This document shows, one piece after another, positions 49,450 to 58,397 of a DNA stretch of 64,000 bases. This DNA is from Pseudomonas salomonii (GTDB lineage Bacteria; Pseudomonadota; Gammaproteobacteria; Pseudomonadales; Pseudomonadaceae). A program made the translations under genes and the position numbers. Location of the stretch: contig NZ_FNOX01000007.1 in the NCBI RefSeq assembly GCF_900107155.1, positions 118,483-182,482 on the forward strand, written 5' to 3'. Numbering within the stretch: the first letter of the stretch is position 1; the number at the start of each line of letters is the position of its first letter. The notes beneath the pieces are model-generated. The model worked only from the letters and a program-made list of their open reading frames with translations, was not told the DNA's origin and ran no database searches.

Positions 49450-50633
49450 GCCGGGTCAACCTGGCGATTATCGGCGGCGGCCTGGTGGGCGCCAGCCTGG
49501 CGTTGGCCTTGCAGGCCGGTGCCAAGGCGCGGGGTTGGAAGATCGTGCTGATCGAACCGTTCGCGCCGGGTGACACTTACCAGCCGAGCTACGATGCGCG
49601 TTCTTCGGCGCTCTCCTACGGCGCGCGGCAGATCTATCAGCACCTGGGTGTGTGGCAGGACATCTCGCGCCGCGCCGAGCCGATCAAACAGATTCATGTG
49701 TCGGACCGGGGGCGGTTCTCCACTGCGCGCTTGTCCGCCATGGAAGAAGGCGTGCCGGCCCTCGGCTACGTGGTGGAAAACGCCTGGCTCGGCCAGTGCC
49801 TGTGGCAAGGCCTGGACAAAGAGGTGGTGAGCTGGCGCTGCCCGGCGGAAGTCACGCGTATGGAGCCGCTGCCCGACGGTTATCGCCTGACCCTCAACGA
49901 TGAAACCGTGCTGGACTGCGACCTGGCGGTATTGGCCGATGGCGGCCGCTCCGGTTTGCGCGAGCAGTTAGGTATTGGCGTGAAAACCCGCCCGTACAAC
50001 CAGAGCGCGCTGATCGCCAACATCACCCCAAGCGAAGCCCACAACGGCGAGGCCTTCGAGCGTTTTACCGATGAAGGCCCGATGGCCCTGCTGCCGTTGC
50101 CGGACAACCGCTGCGCGCTGGTGTGGACGCGCATCGGCATGGACGCCCAGCGTTTGGCCAACCTCGATGAGCGCAGTTTCTTGAGCGAACTGCAGGGCGT
50201 GTTCGGCTACCGCCTGGGCACCCTCAAGCAAGTCGGCGCACGGCACCTGTACCCGCTGACGCTGGTGGAAGCCGAAGAACAAGTGCGCTCGCACCTGGCG
50301 ATCCTCGGCAATGCCGCCCACAGCCTGCACCCGATTGCCGGACAGGGGTTCAACCTGTCCCTGCGCGATGCCAATGCCTTGGCCGAAGCCTTGCTGGCCG
50401 GGCCGGCGGTGCCGGGTGACTTGGCGACCTTGCAGCGTTACCGCGAAAGCCAGCATCTGGACCAGAAACTCACGGTGGGTTTCTCCGATCAAGTCACGCG
50501 CCTGTTTGGCAGTGCCCAGCCGTTAGTGGCTTTGGGCCGCAACATGGGCCTGCTCGGCCTGGACCTTTTACCGCCGGCCAAACGCTGGTTTGCTCGTCAG
50601 GCCATGGGCCTGGGAACGCGCCCCGATGCGTAA
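49446..50633 (+). CDS. ubiH: UbiH, 2-octaprenyl-6-methoxyphenol hydroxylase
   Basis: A 395-residue FAD monooxygenase of ubiquinone synthesis. The FAD-binding motif is LAIIGGGLVGASLALAL (residues about 5-21), the DG motif appears as LADGGRSGLREQL, and the second FAD motif GNAAHSLHPIAGQGFNLSLRDAN near 290. It shares overall form with the enzyme two genes downstream; assignment to UbiH rests on its position after pepP. It overlaps pepP by 4 bases and the DUF4442 gene by 8. Confidence 0.93.
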   Translation: MSRVNLAIIGGGLVGASLALALQAGAKARGWKIVLIEPFAPGDTYQPSYDARSSALSYGARQIYQHLGVWQDISRRAEPIKQIHVSDRGRFSTARLSAMEEGVPALGYVVENAWLGQCLWQGLDKEVVSWRCPAEVTRMEPLPDGYRLTLNDETVLDCDLAVLADGGRSGLREQLGIGVKTRPYNQSALIANITPSEAHNGEAFERFTDEGPMALLPLPDNRCALVWTRIGMDAQRLANLDERSFLSELQGVFGYRLGTLKQVGARHLYPLTLVEAEEQVRSHLAILGNAAHSLHPIAGQGFNLSLRDANALAEALLAGPAVPGDLATLQRYRESQHLDQKLTVGFSDQVTRLFGSAQPLVALGRNMGLLGLDLLPPAKRWFARQAMGLGTRPDA

Positions 50634-51111
50634 GTGGTTGATTCAACGTTTGGGTAAAGCGCGGCTGTTGCGTTGGGTCATGACCCTTTATCCGCCCTAT
50701 CTCGGGGCGGGGATAAGCGTGCAGCACATGAGCGCTGACTTTCGTCATGTCAAAGTGCGCATGGGCCTGGGCTGGTACAACCGCAACTATGTCGGCACGC
50801 AATTTGGCGGCAGCCTGTACTCGATGGTCGACCCGTTCTACATGTTGCTGTTGATGGAAAACCTGGGTCGCGACTACATCGTGTGGGACAAGGCTGCGAG
50901 CATCGACTTCGTGTCGCCAGGCAAAGGCCCGGTATACGCCGAATTTTCCATCGACGACGCCTTGCTGGACGAGATTCGCCGGCAAACCCAAGGTGGCGAG
51001 AAGTACCTGCCCCACCTCAAGGTCGAGATTCATGACGGCTCCGGCACCCTGGTGGCGCGGGTCGACAAAACCCTTTACGTGCGGCGCAAGCCGCCAGCAA
51101 AGCAGGCTTAA
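50626..51111 (+). CDS. DUF4442 (hotdog-fold) protein in ubiquinone operon
   Basis: A 161-residue cytosolic protein with YVGTQFGGSLYSMVDPFYMLLLMEN, a hotdog-thioesterase-like central helix with a Gly-rich turn, and a closing beta part (LPHLKVEIHDGSGTLVARVDKTLYV). I place it in DUF4442. It sits between ubiH and ubiI with 8 bases overlap at the front and 3 bases gap at the back, so it is translated together with them. It may remove CoA or bind an isoprenoid intermediate; no catalytic role is proved. ATG at 50626 is preferred over a GTG-type start 36 bases upstream. Confidence 0.75.
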   Translation: MRKWLIQRLGKARLLRWVMTLYPPYLGAGISVQHMSADFRHVKVRMGLGWYNRNYVGTQFGGSLYSMVDPFYMLLLMENLGRDYIVWDKAASIDFVSPGKGPVYAEFSIDDALLDEIRRQTQGGEKYLPHLKVEIHDGSGTLVARVDKTLYVRRKPPAKQA

Positions 51112-51114
51112 AGC

Positions 51115-52338
51115 ATGGACATGCGCGCAGATGTGCTGATTGTCGGGGCCGGAATGGTCGGAAGCGCCCTGGCGCTGGCGTTGCAGGGCAGTGGCCTGCA
51201 GGTGCTGCTGCTCGACGGCAGCGCGCTGAGCGTCAAGCCATTTGACCCTACGGCTGCCTTCGAGCCACGGGTGAGCGCCTTGTCGGCCGCCAGCCAGCGC
51301 ATCCTTGAGCGCCTCGGCGTGTGGGACGGCATTGTATCGCGGCGCGCCAGCCCCTATGGCGAGATGCAAGTGTGGGACGGCAGCGGCACCGGGCAGATCC
51401 ACTTCTCGGCGGCCAGTGTGCACGCCGAAGTGCTCGGACATATCGTCGAGAACCGCGTGATTCAGGACGCGCTGCTCGACCGCCTGCATGACTGCGACCT
51501 GGGCCTGCTGGCCAATGCCCGCCTGGAACAAATGCGCCGCTCCGGCGATGACTGGCTGTTGACCCTGGCTGACGGCCGTAAACTGCGTGCGCCGCTGGTG
51601 GTCGCCGCCGATGGCGCCAACTCCGCCGTGCGCCGCCTTACCGGCACAGCGACCCGTGAGTGGGATTACCTGCATAACGCCATCGTCACCAGCGTGCGCA
51701 GCAGCCAAGCCCATCGGCGCACGGCATGGCAGCGGTTTACCGACACTGGCCCGCTGGCGTTTCTACCACTGGTGCGCGATGGCCAGGAAGACTGGTGCTC
51801 GATCGTCTGGTCGACCACCCCGGCCGAATCCGAGCGCCTGATGGCGCTGGACGATGAGAATTTCTGCCGAGAGCTGGAGCGCGCCTTTGAAGGGCGGCTT
51901 GGCTCGGTGATCAGTGCCGACCCGCGCGTTTGCGTGCCATTGCGCCAACGCCACGCCAAACGCTATGTGGCCGAAGGCCTGGCGCTGATCGGCGACGCCG
52001 CCCACGTGATCCACCCATTGGCGGGGCAAGGCGTGAACCTGGGGTTCCTCGATGCCGCCGTGCTGGCTGAAGTGCTGTTGGCGGCAACCGAACGCGGTGA
52101 GCGTCTGGCCGATGTGAAGGTGTTGAGCCGCTACGAACGTCGGCGCATGCCGCACAACCTGGCGCTGATGGCGGCCATGGAAGGCTTTGAACGCCTATTC
52201 CAGGCCGACCAGCTGCCGCTGCGCTGGCTGCGCAACGCCGGGCTGAAAATCGTCGACCAGATGCCCGAAGCCAAAGCCGTCTTCGTCCGCCAGGCCTTGG
52301 GCCTCACCGGCGACCTCCCGGAACTGGCCAAACCCTGA
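51115..52338 (+). CDS. ubiI: UbiI/VisC-family ubiquinone hydroxylase
   Basis: A 407-residue FAD monooxygenase parallel to UbiH. It has DVLIVGAGMVGSALALALQ, VVAADGANSAVRRL (DG motif) and GDAAHVIHPLAGQGVNLGFLDAA. By position (pepP-ubiH-x-this) it corresponds to the enzyme called visC in P. aeruginosa; some databases name such proteins as the C6 hydroxylase UbiF. Which ring carbon it hydroxylates cannot be read from sequence. Its end is followed by a REP-type palindrome that likely marks the end of the operon. Confidence 0.87.
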   Translation: MDMRADVLIVGAGMVGSALALALQGSGLQVLLLDGSALSVKPFDPTAAFEPRVSALSAASQRILERLGVWDGIVSRRASPYGEMQVWDGSGTGQIHFSAASVHAEVLGHIVENRVIQDALLDRLHDCDLGLLANARLEQMRRSGDDWLLTLADGRKLRAPLVVAADGANSAVRRLTGTATREWDYLHNAIVTSVRSSQAHRRTAWQRFTDTGPLAFLPLVRDGQEDWCSIVWSTTPAESERLMALDDENFCRELERAFEGRLGSVISADPRVCVPLRQRHAKRYVAEGLALIGDAAHVIHPLAGQGVNLGFLDAAVLAEVLLAATERGERLADVKVLSRYERRRMPHNLALMAAMEGFERLFQADQLPLRWLRNAGLKIVDQMPEAKAVFVRQALGLTGDLPELAKP

Positions 52339-52355
52339 ATTGCAATGCGTCCCCC

Positions 52356-52444
52356 TGTGGGAGCGGGCTTGCTCGCGAAAGCGGTGTATCAGTTACACAT
52401 GTATCGACTGACACGACGCCTTCGCGAGCAAGCTCGCTCCCACA
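52356..52444. repeat. REP-type inverted repeat (52356-52379 / 52421-52444)
   Basis: Arms of 24 bases opening TGTGGGAGCGGGCTTGCTCG, with one mismatch in the right arm (T for C in AGCTCGCTCC). The loop holds ACACATGTAT and similar pieces. It separates ubiI from the binding-protein gene. Confidence 0.8.
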
Positions 52445-52544
52445 AGGGAAAGCGCTGTGCAACATCTCGTAACGCCTCCACCAAGCGCTACCAAATGTGA
52501 GTCCTTATCATTTGCCCTCTTTTTGCAAATGAGAGACCGCACCC

Positions 52545-53549
52545 ATGTTGGCACCCAAGCGCCTCCTGACTGCCCTGGCACTCACCCTTATCGGCAGCAC
52601 CACCGTGCAGGCAGCCGACGAAGTCGTGGTCTACTCCTCGCGCATCGACGAACTGATCAAGCCGGTGTTCGATGCCTACACCAAAAAGACCGGCGTGCAG
52701 GTGAAGTTCATCACCGACAAGGAAGCCCCGCTGATGCAGCGCATCAAGGCCGAAGGGGAGAACGCCACCGCCGACCTGTTGCTCACCGTCGACGCCGGCA
52801 ACCTTTGGCAGGCTGAGCAAATGGGCATCCTGCAGCCATTCACCTCGGCGGTGATCGACAAAAATATTCCGCTGCAATATCGCTCCTCGAACCACGCCTG
52901 GACCGGCTTGAGCCTGCGTGCGCGGACCATCGCCTATTCCACTGCCCGTGTTAAGCCGGGTGACCTGACCACTTACGAAGCCCTGGCCGACAAACAATGG
53001 GAAGGCCGCCTGTGCCTGCGCACGGCGAAAAAGGTCTACAACCAGTCACTGACCGCCACCCTGATCGAAACCCATGGCGCGGCCAAGACCGAAGAAATCG
53101 TCAAAGGCTGGGTCAACAACCTGTCCACCGATGTGTTCTCCGACGACATCGCCGTGCTGGAGGCGATCAACGCCGGACAATGCGACGTGGGCATCGTCAA
53201 CACCTACTACTACGGTCGCCTGCACAAGCAGAAGCCGGACCTGGCGGTAAAACTGTTCTGGCCGAACCAGGGCGACCGTGGCGTGCACGTGAACCTGTCG
53301 GGCATTGGCCTGACCCGGCACGCACCGCACCCGGAAGCGGCCAAGGCATTGGTGGAGTGGATGACCACGCCTGAAGCGCAGCAGATCTTCGCCGACGTGA
53401 ACCAGGAATTCCCGGCCAACCCGGCGGTGCCGCCATCGGCGGAAGTGGCGACCTGGGGCAAGTTCGTGGCCGATACCTTGCCGGTGGAAGTGGCAGGCAA
53501 GCGCCAGGCTGAGGCTATCCGCCTGATGGATCGCGCCGGCTGGAACTGA
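52545..53549 (+). CDS. iron-type ABC transporter periplasmic binding protein
   Basis: A 334-residue secreted protein with signal peptide ending VQA (MLAPKRLLTALALTLIGSTT...). The mature part has EVVVYSSRIDELIKPVFDAYTKKTG, ITDKEAPLMQRIKAEG, and INAGQCDVGIVNTYYYGRL; the twin Tyr motif YYYGR is characteristic of Fe3+ binding proteins of the FbpA/FutA class. The permease follows after a REP element; the ATPase is not in the window, so a shared or distant ATPase is implied. Ferric iron is the likely cargo but phosphonates or spermidine-type ligands cannot be excluded. Confidence 0.88.
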   Translation: MLAPKRLLTALALTLIGSTTVQAADEVVVYSSRIDELIKPVFDAYTKKTGVQVKFITDKEAPLMQRIKAEGENATADLLLTVDAGNLWQAEQMGILQPFTSAVIDKNIPLQYRSSNHAWTGLSLRARTIAYSTARVKPGDLTTYEALADKQWEGRLCLRTAKKVYNQSLTATLIETHGAAKTEEIVKGWVNNLSTDVFSDDIAVLEAINAGQCDVGIVNTYYYGRLHKQKPDLAVKLFWPNQGDRGVHVNLSGIGLTRHAPHPEAAKALVEWMTTPEAQQIFADVNQEFPANPAVPPSAEVATWGKFVADTLPVEVAGKRQAEAIRLMDRAGWN

Positions 53550-53577
53550 CTACAATTTGCAGGCAAGCGCCGAACTA

Positions 53578-53670
53578 AATGTGGGAGCGGGCTTGCTCGC
53601 GAAAGCGTCCCGTCAGTCGATACACATGTGACTGATACGCCGCCTTCGCGAGCAAGCCCGCTCCCACATT
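53578..53670. repeat. REP-type inverted repeat (53578-53603 / 53645-53670)
   Basis: Perfect 26-base arms starting AATGTGGGAGCGGGCTTGCT, with 41 bases between. It lies between binding protein and permease, inside what should be one operon, where such elements stabilise upstream mRNA and allow more binding protein than permease. Confidence 0.85.
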
Positions 53671-53716
53671 GGTTGGTGGCGCGTTCAAGACAACCGACAC
53701 TCTGAGAGTCCTTTCC

Positions 53717-55333
53717 TTGGCCCACCCCGCCCAACGCCGCTGGTACCTGCCGGTCTTCAGTGTCGCCGCCCTGGTGCTGCTGCCGCTGAGCGTGCTGTTG
53801 CTGTCCTGGCAAAGTATCGACGCGCAAATCTGGTCGCACCTGTGGGACACCCAGATGCCACGCCTGCTGGGCAATACCCTCACCCTGGTGCTGGGCGTGG
53901 GAGTGGGGGTGACGCTGCTGGGCGTAAGCCTGGCCTGGCTGACCAGCCTCTGCGAGTTTCCCGGGCGGCGCTGGCTTGATTGGGCCTTGATGCTGCCTTT
54001 TGCCATTCCCGCCTACGTACTGGCCTTTGTGTTTGTCGGCCTGCTGGATTTCGCCGGCCCGGTGCAAAGCCTGCTGCGTGAATGGTTCGGCACCGGCCTG
54101 CGGCTGCCGCGCGTGCGCTCCACCAGTGGCGTGATTATCGTGTTGGTGCTGGTGTTCTACCCCTACGTCTACCTGCTGGCACGCACCGCGTTTCTGGCCC
54201 AGGGCAAAGGCCTGATGGAAGCGGCGCGGGTGCTGGGGCAATCGCCCTGGCAGGCGTTCTGGCGCGTCGCGCTGCCCATGGCGCGGCCGGCGATTGGAGC
54301 TGGCGTGGCCCTGGCCCTGATGGAAACCCTGGCGGATTTCGGCGCGGTTTCGGTGTTCAACTTCGACACCTTCACCACCGCCATCTACAAAACCTGGTAT
54401 GGCTTTTTCAGCCTGTCCAGCGCCGCCCAACTCGCCAGCCTGTTGCTGCTGGTGGTGATGCTGGTGCTGTACGGCGAACGGCGTGCCCGTGGTGCCAGCC
54501 GCCCGAGCAATGAGCGGCCACGGGGCCAGGCGCTGTATCACCTGCGTGGGTTCAAGGCGGCAGCGGCCAGCACGTGGTGCGGTGTGGTGTTCGCCTGCGC
54601 CTTTGTCATCCCCTTGCTGCAACTGGTCGCCTGGTTTTGGCAGCGTGGCCGCTTTGACCTGGATGAGCGCTACACCGGCCTGATCGTCCACACCCTTTAC
54701 CTGGGCGGTATTGCCGCGCTGATCACGGTCAGCGTGGCGCTGATACTGGCCTTTGCCAACCGGCTGGCGCCGACCCGGGCGATTCGCTCCGGTATCAGCC
54801 TGGCTAATGTCGGCTATGCGCTGCCGGGCTCGGTGCTGGCAGTGTCGATCATGTTGGCGTTCAGCTACCTGGACCGAGAGCTGGTGGTGCCGCTGTCGGG
54901 CTGGCTCGGCGGCGCGGGTAAGCCCTTGCTGCTTGGCAGCCTGTCGGCACTGGTGCTGGCGTATCTGGTGCGCTTTCTGGCGGTGGCTTACGGGCCGTTG
55001 GAAAACAGCCTGGCTCGAATCCGCCCGTCGTTGCCCGAAGCGGCACGCAGTCTCGGAGTGAGCGGGCCACGACTGTTTTGCAAAGTGTATCTGCCGTTAT
55101 TGCTGCCGGGCACGTTGAGCGCGGCGTTGCTGGTGTTCGTCGATGTGCTCAAGGAAATGCCCGCAACCTTGCTGATGCGCCCATTTGGCTGGGACACCCT
55201 GGCAGTTCGCATCTTTGAAATGACCAGTGAAGGAGAATGGGCGCGAGCCTCGTTGCCGGCGCTGACCCTTGTGCTGGTGGGGCTGCTGCCGGTCATCGGC
55301 TTGATCCGACGCTCTGCGCGGCAAATCGGTTAG
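53717..55333 (+). CDS. iron-type ABC transporter permease (FbpB-like)
   Basis: A 538-residue inner-membrane permease with 12 helices in two halves, each with an EAA-like loop: LMEAARVLGQSPWQAFWRVALPMARP in the first and PEAARSLGVSGPRLFCKVYLPLLLPG in the second, the duplicated form seen in FbpB/SfuB iron permeases. The start is uncertain: a TTG at 53717 (opening AHPAQRRWYLPV) fits family length and has GAGAG 8 bases before it, while a TTG at 53669 would add 16 residues overlapping the REP element. No ATPase gene follows; gcvT is next after 156 bases. Confidence 0.87.
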   Translation: MAHPAQRRWYLPVFSVAALVLLPLSVLLLSWQSIDAQIWSHLWDTQMPRLLGNTLTLVLGVGVGVTLLGVSLAWLTSLCEFPGRRWLDWALMLPFAIPAYVLAFVFVGLLDFAGPVQSLLREWFGTGLRLPRVRSTSGVIIVLVLVFYPYVYLLARTAFLAQGKGLMEAARVLGQSPWQAFWRVALPMARPAIGAGVALALMETLADFGAVSVFNFDTFTTAIYKTWYGFFSLSSAAQLASLLLLVVMLVLYGERRARGASRPSNERPRGQALYHLRGFKAAAASTWCGVVFACAFVIPLLQLVAWFWQRGRFDLDERYTGLIVHTLYLGGIAALITVSVALILAFANRLAPTRAIRSGISLANVGYALPGSVLAVSIMLAFSYLDRELVVPLSGWLGGAGKPLLLGSLSALVLAYLVRFLAVAYGPLENSLARIRPSLPEAARSLGVSGPRLFCKVYLPLLLPGTLSAALLVFVDVLKEMPATLLMRPFGWDTLAVRIFEMTSEGEWARASLPALTLVLVGLLPVIGLIRRSARQIG

Positions 55334-55489
55334 GTGCCAGTCCTACGGCTTGCGGCTACAATGCGCGGCATTCGGTGCGCTTCGTCTTTCGGAGCGAGTC
55401 GCTGGGCGTGGCTGCAGGCCTTGTAATTCAAGGCGTTCAGTGCAAACAGCAGCTCCGCGCACCTTCGCCAAGCCCGGAAGGAGAAACCC

Positions 55490-56572
55490 ATGGGACAGCG
55501 TACGCCTCTGTATGACCTGCATCTCGCCCTTGGCGCGAAAATGGTCGATTTTGGCGGTTGGGATATGCCTCTGCACTACGGCTCGCAAGTTGAAGAACAC
55601 CATCAGGTGCGACGCGACTGCGGGGTGTTCGATGTATCCCATATGACCGTGATCGATGTCACCGGCCCTCAGGCCAAGGAATGGCTCCAGCACCTGCTGG
55701 CCAATGATGTCGACCGTTTGCATGGCTGCGGCCGTGCGCTCTACAGCGCCATGCTCAACGAGCAGGGCGGCGTGGTGGACGACATGATCGTCTACCGCGC
55801 CGAAGCCGGTTACCGGCTGGTGGTCAACGCAGCCACCCGCGACCAAGACATGGCCTGGATGCAGGCGCAACTGGGCAGCTATTCGGTGCAACTGCAGGAG
55901 CGGTCCGAGTTGGCCATGCTCGCCATTCAGGGGCCCCACGCCCGGCAGAAAATCGCCGAGCTGGTCACCCAGTCGCGCGGCACCCTGATTCATCAGCTCA
56001 AACCCTTTGAAGGCCACGCTGACGGCGACTGGTTTATCGCCCGTACCGGCTATACCGGTGAAGACGGCCTGGAGATTGTGCTGCCTGCCGATCAGGCACC
56101 GGGTTTTTTCAACGATCTGGTGGGCGCGGGTATTTCACCCATTGGCCTTGGCGCTCGCGATACCCTGCGCCTGGAAGCCGGCATGAACCTGTATGGCCAG
56201 GATATCCACCAGCAGGTTTCGCCCTTGGCGGCGAACATGGCCTGGAGCATTGCCTGGGAACCTGCCGGTCGCAACTTCATTGGCCGCAGCGCGCTGCAAG
56301 CAGAGCTGGCGGCGGGTGTGCAGTACAAATTGGTCGGGCTGGTACTGGAGGAGCGTGGAGTTTTGCGCGCTCACCAAGTGGTTCGTATCGCCAATGTTGG
56401 CGAAGGGGAGATCACCAGTGGTAGTTTCTCTCCTACGCTGAGCAAATCCATTGCCCTGGCGCGCGTACCGACGGCCACCGCCGATCGGGCCGAAGTGGAA
56501 ATCCGCGGCAAGTGGTACCCGGTTCGAGTGGTCAAACCGACCTTCGTACGCCATGGCAAAACCTTGATCTAA
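55490..56572 (+). CDS. gcvT: GcvT, glycine cleavage system T protein
   Basis: A 360-residue aminomethyltransferase that passes the aminomethyl group from lipoyl-GcvH to tetrahydrofolate, giving methylene-THF and ammonia. Motifs are TPLYDLHLALGAKMVDFGGWDMP at the N-terminus, CGVFDVSHM, GGVVDDMIVYR and ARTGYTGEDGLEI. AAGGAG lies 8 bases before the ATG at 55490. gcvH follows after 51 bases. I searched the 156-base leader for a glycine riboswitch and saw none. Confidence 0.95.
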   Translation: MGQRTPLYDLHLALGAKMVDFGGWDMPLHYGSQVEEHHQVRRDCGVFDVSHMTVIDVTGPQAKEWLQHLLANDVDRLHGCGRALYSAMLNEQGGVVDDMIVYRAEAGYRLVVNAATRDQDMAWMQAQLGSYSVQLQERSELAMLAIQGPHARQKIAELVTQSRGTLIHQLKPFEGHADGDWFIARTGYTGEDGLEIVLPADQAPGFFNDLVGAGISPIGLGARDTLRLEAGMNLYGQDIHQQVSPLAANMAWSIAWEPAGRNFIGRSALQAELAAGVQYKLVGLVLEERGVLRAHQVVRIANVGEGEITSGSFSPTLSKSIALARVPTATADRAEVEIRGKWYPVRVVKPTFVRHGKTLI

Positions 56573-56623
56573 CATTTCCGGCAGGCCGAAGGCCGCTGAC
56601 ATTTCTTCTTGAGGACACAGATT

Positions 56624-57007
56624 ATGAGCGATATCCCAGCTGACCTGCGTTTTGCCGAAAGTCACGAATGGGCCCGTCTGGAAGCCGACGGCACTGTGAC
56701 CGTCGGGATTTCCGACCATGCACAGGAAGCGTTGGGTGATGTGGTGTTTGTTGAGCTGACGGAAGTGGGCAACGTATTTGCTGCCGAAGATCAGGCGGGT
56801 GTAGTGGAATCGGTGAAAGCCGCCTCGGATATCTACTCGCCGATTGCTGGCGAAGTGATTGCGGTGAACGACGCCCTGAGCGGCGAGCCTGAGTTGTTGA
56901 ACACCGACCCTTACGGCGCCTGGATCTTCAAGCTCAAGCCAAGCAACCCGGCCGACCTGGAAAAACTGCTGGATGCTGCGGGTTACAAAGCTGCCATCGG
57001 CGAGTAA
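56624..57007 (+). CDS. gcvH: GcvH, glycine cleavage system H protein
   Basis: A 127-residue lipoyl carrier protein. The lipoylated lysine is K65 in VVESVKAASDIYSPI, and YGAWIFKLKPSN is the usual C-terminal run. It shuttles the aminomethyl group between the P and T proteins. MSDIPADLRF with ATG at 56624 has GAGGAC upstream; a start 15 bases further up is not family-like. gcvP, which normally follows, is absent; a minus-strand aminotransferase comes next. Confidence 0.96.
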   Translation: MSDIPADLRFAESHEWARLEADGTVTVGISDHAQEALGDVVFVELTEVGNVFAAEDQAGVVESVKAASDIYSPIAGEVIAVNDALSGEPELLNTDPYGAWIFKLKPSNPADLEKLLDAAGYKAAIGE

Positions 57008-57030
57008 ACCCTGAGCCTTGCCACGGCACA

Positions 57031-57071
57031 AATCAATGTGGGAGCTGGCTTGCCTGCTCCCACAGTTGATT
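57031..57071. repeat. short REP-like hairpin after gcvH
   Basis: AATCAATGTGGGAGC (57031-57045) and GCTCCCACAGTTGATT (57055-57070) form an imperfect stem with TGGCTTGCCT in the loop. It looks like a shortened element and could end the gcvTH transcript. Confidence 0.6.
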
Positions 57072-57093
57072 GTTGCAAGCCAACGCTTTTTGT

Positions 57094-58236
57094 TTAACCC
57101 GCTTTCAACACTGCTTTAACCGCCGCAACAGACCGCTCCACGTCCGCCTCCGTCATCGCCGTGAACATCGGCAACGACACGATCAAACGCCCAACACGTT
57201 CCGACACCGGGAACATGCCTTCCTTGAAACCCTGTGCCCGATACAGGCTCAGCAGGTGGATCGGCGGGTAGTGATAGCCAATACCGACGCCATGCGCCTG
57301 CATCTGTTCCATGAAGGTGGCGCGTGCCGGCTTGCCATCCTGACGCTCCGGCAATACCAGTTGGAACAGGTGCCAGTTGCTGTTTTCGAAGTCTGCCGGC
57401 GGCAGTTGTGCGCCGTACTGCGCTTCGAAATCACTGCCGAAGCATCTGAAGTAGTGGCGCGCCAGGTTCTGGCGATGGGCAGTGATTTTCTCGATATGAG
57501 CGAACTGGCCCAGGCCGATGGCTGCAGCGATGTCGGTCATGTTGAACTTGCCGCCCAACACATCCACGTCCAGGCCATCGAAACCGGTGCGGGTAACGCC
57601 CTGCAGGCGATATTTCTCGGCCAGGCGGGCTTCTTCGGCGTTGTTCAATACCAGGCAACCGCCCTCGGAAGAGGTGATGTTCTTGTTGGCCTGAAAACTG
57701 AAGGATACGAAGTCGCCGGTTGCGCCAATGCGTTCGCCATCCCAGTTGGAGCCCAGTGCCTGGGCAGCGTCTTCGATGATACGCAGGTTGTACTTGTTGG
57801 CCAGTGCATACAGCATCGGCATATCCAGGGGCAGGCCCGCCAGGTACACAGGAATGATCGCCTTGGTACGTGGGGTGATTGCAGCTTCCACTTGGGCCAG
57901 GTCGATATTGCGGGTAACCGGGTCGATATCGGCAAATACCGGCGTGGCGCCGACTTCCAGAATCACGTTGGCAGTGGCGACCCAGGAGATCGGCGTGGTG
58001 ATGACTTCATCCCCTGGGCCAATCCCGGCGATGCGCAGGGCAATTTCCATGGTGCAGGTGCCGGAATTGAACGTCCGCACCGGGCGGCCGCCAAAGTATT
58101 CCGACAACTGTGCTTCGAACGCCTGCACTTTTGGCCCACTGGTGATCCAGCCCGAGCGCAGTACATCGCCGACCGCCGAGATGGTGGCTTCATCAATGGT
58201 AGGTTTGGAAAACGGCAGAAAGGGCTGTTGGCTCAT
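57094..58236 (-). CDS. DegT/DnrJ/EryC1-family PLP aminotransferase
   Basis: A 380-residue aminotransferase of the nucleotide-sugar type. The PLP lysine is K185 in SFQANKNITSSEGG, the pyridine-binding Asp is in IIEDAAQA (about 156), and the N-terminal FSKPTIDEATISAV and ISWVATANVILEVGA are family blocks. Members such as ArnB transaminate 4-keto sugars for lipid A or O-antigen. Sugar-modifying neighbours are absent here, so it acts with unlinked genes. MSQQPFLPF at 58236 is the chosen ATG; an upstream extension of 22 residues is not family-like. Confidence 0.9.
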   Translation of the reverse strand: MSQQPFLPFSKPTIDEATISAVGDVLRSGWITSGPKVQAFEAQLSEYFGGRPVRTFNSGTCTMEIALRIAGIGPGDEVITTPISWVATANVILEVGATPVFADIDPVTRNIDLAQVEAAITPRTKAIIPVYLAGLPLDMPMLYALANKYNLRIIEDAAQALGSNWDGERIGATGDFVSFSFQANKNITSSEGGCLVLNNAEEARLAEKYRLQGVTRTGFDGLDVDVLGGKFNMTDIAAAIGLGQFAHIEKITAHRQNLARHYFRCFGSDFEAQYGAQLPPADFENSNWHLFQLVLPERQDGKPARATFMEQMQAHGVGIGYHYPPIHLLSLYRAQGFKEGMFPVSERVGRLIVSLPMFTAMTEADVERSVAAVKAVLKAG

Positions 58237-58355
58237 AACGACGAAGGCATCCGTTTCAGATAGGCGATGAGTAATAAACGTATCAGTACCGCATGGTTGC
58301 ACGGTTCGACTGAATATAGCCTGTCACGGGTGAATGAATCGTCATGTTACGAGCA

Positions 58356-58388
58356 AAAAAATGCCGCTCCCAAAGAGCGGCATTTTTT
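58356..58388. terminator. rho-independent terminator after the DUF2388 gene
   Basis: AAAAAATGCCGCTC (58356-58369) and GAGCGGCATTTTTT (58375-58388) form a perfect stem with CCAAA loop. A and T runs on both sides allow use from either strand; on the minus strand it ends the DUF2388 gene. Confidence 0.88.
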
Positions 58389-58397
58389 ATAGGCGTT

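Noticed and set aside
55334..55489. glycine riboswitch upstream of gcvT
   Set aside because: No tandem aptamer core could be recognised in the 156-base leader; only a normal Shine-Dalgarno is seen.
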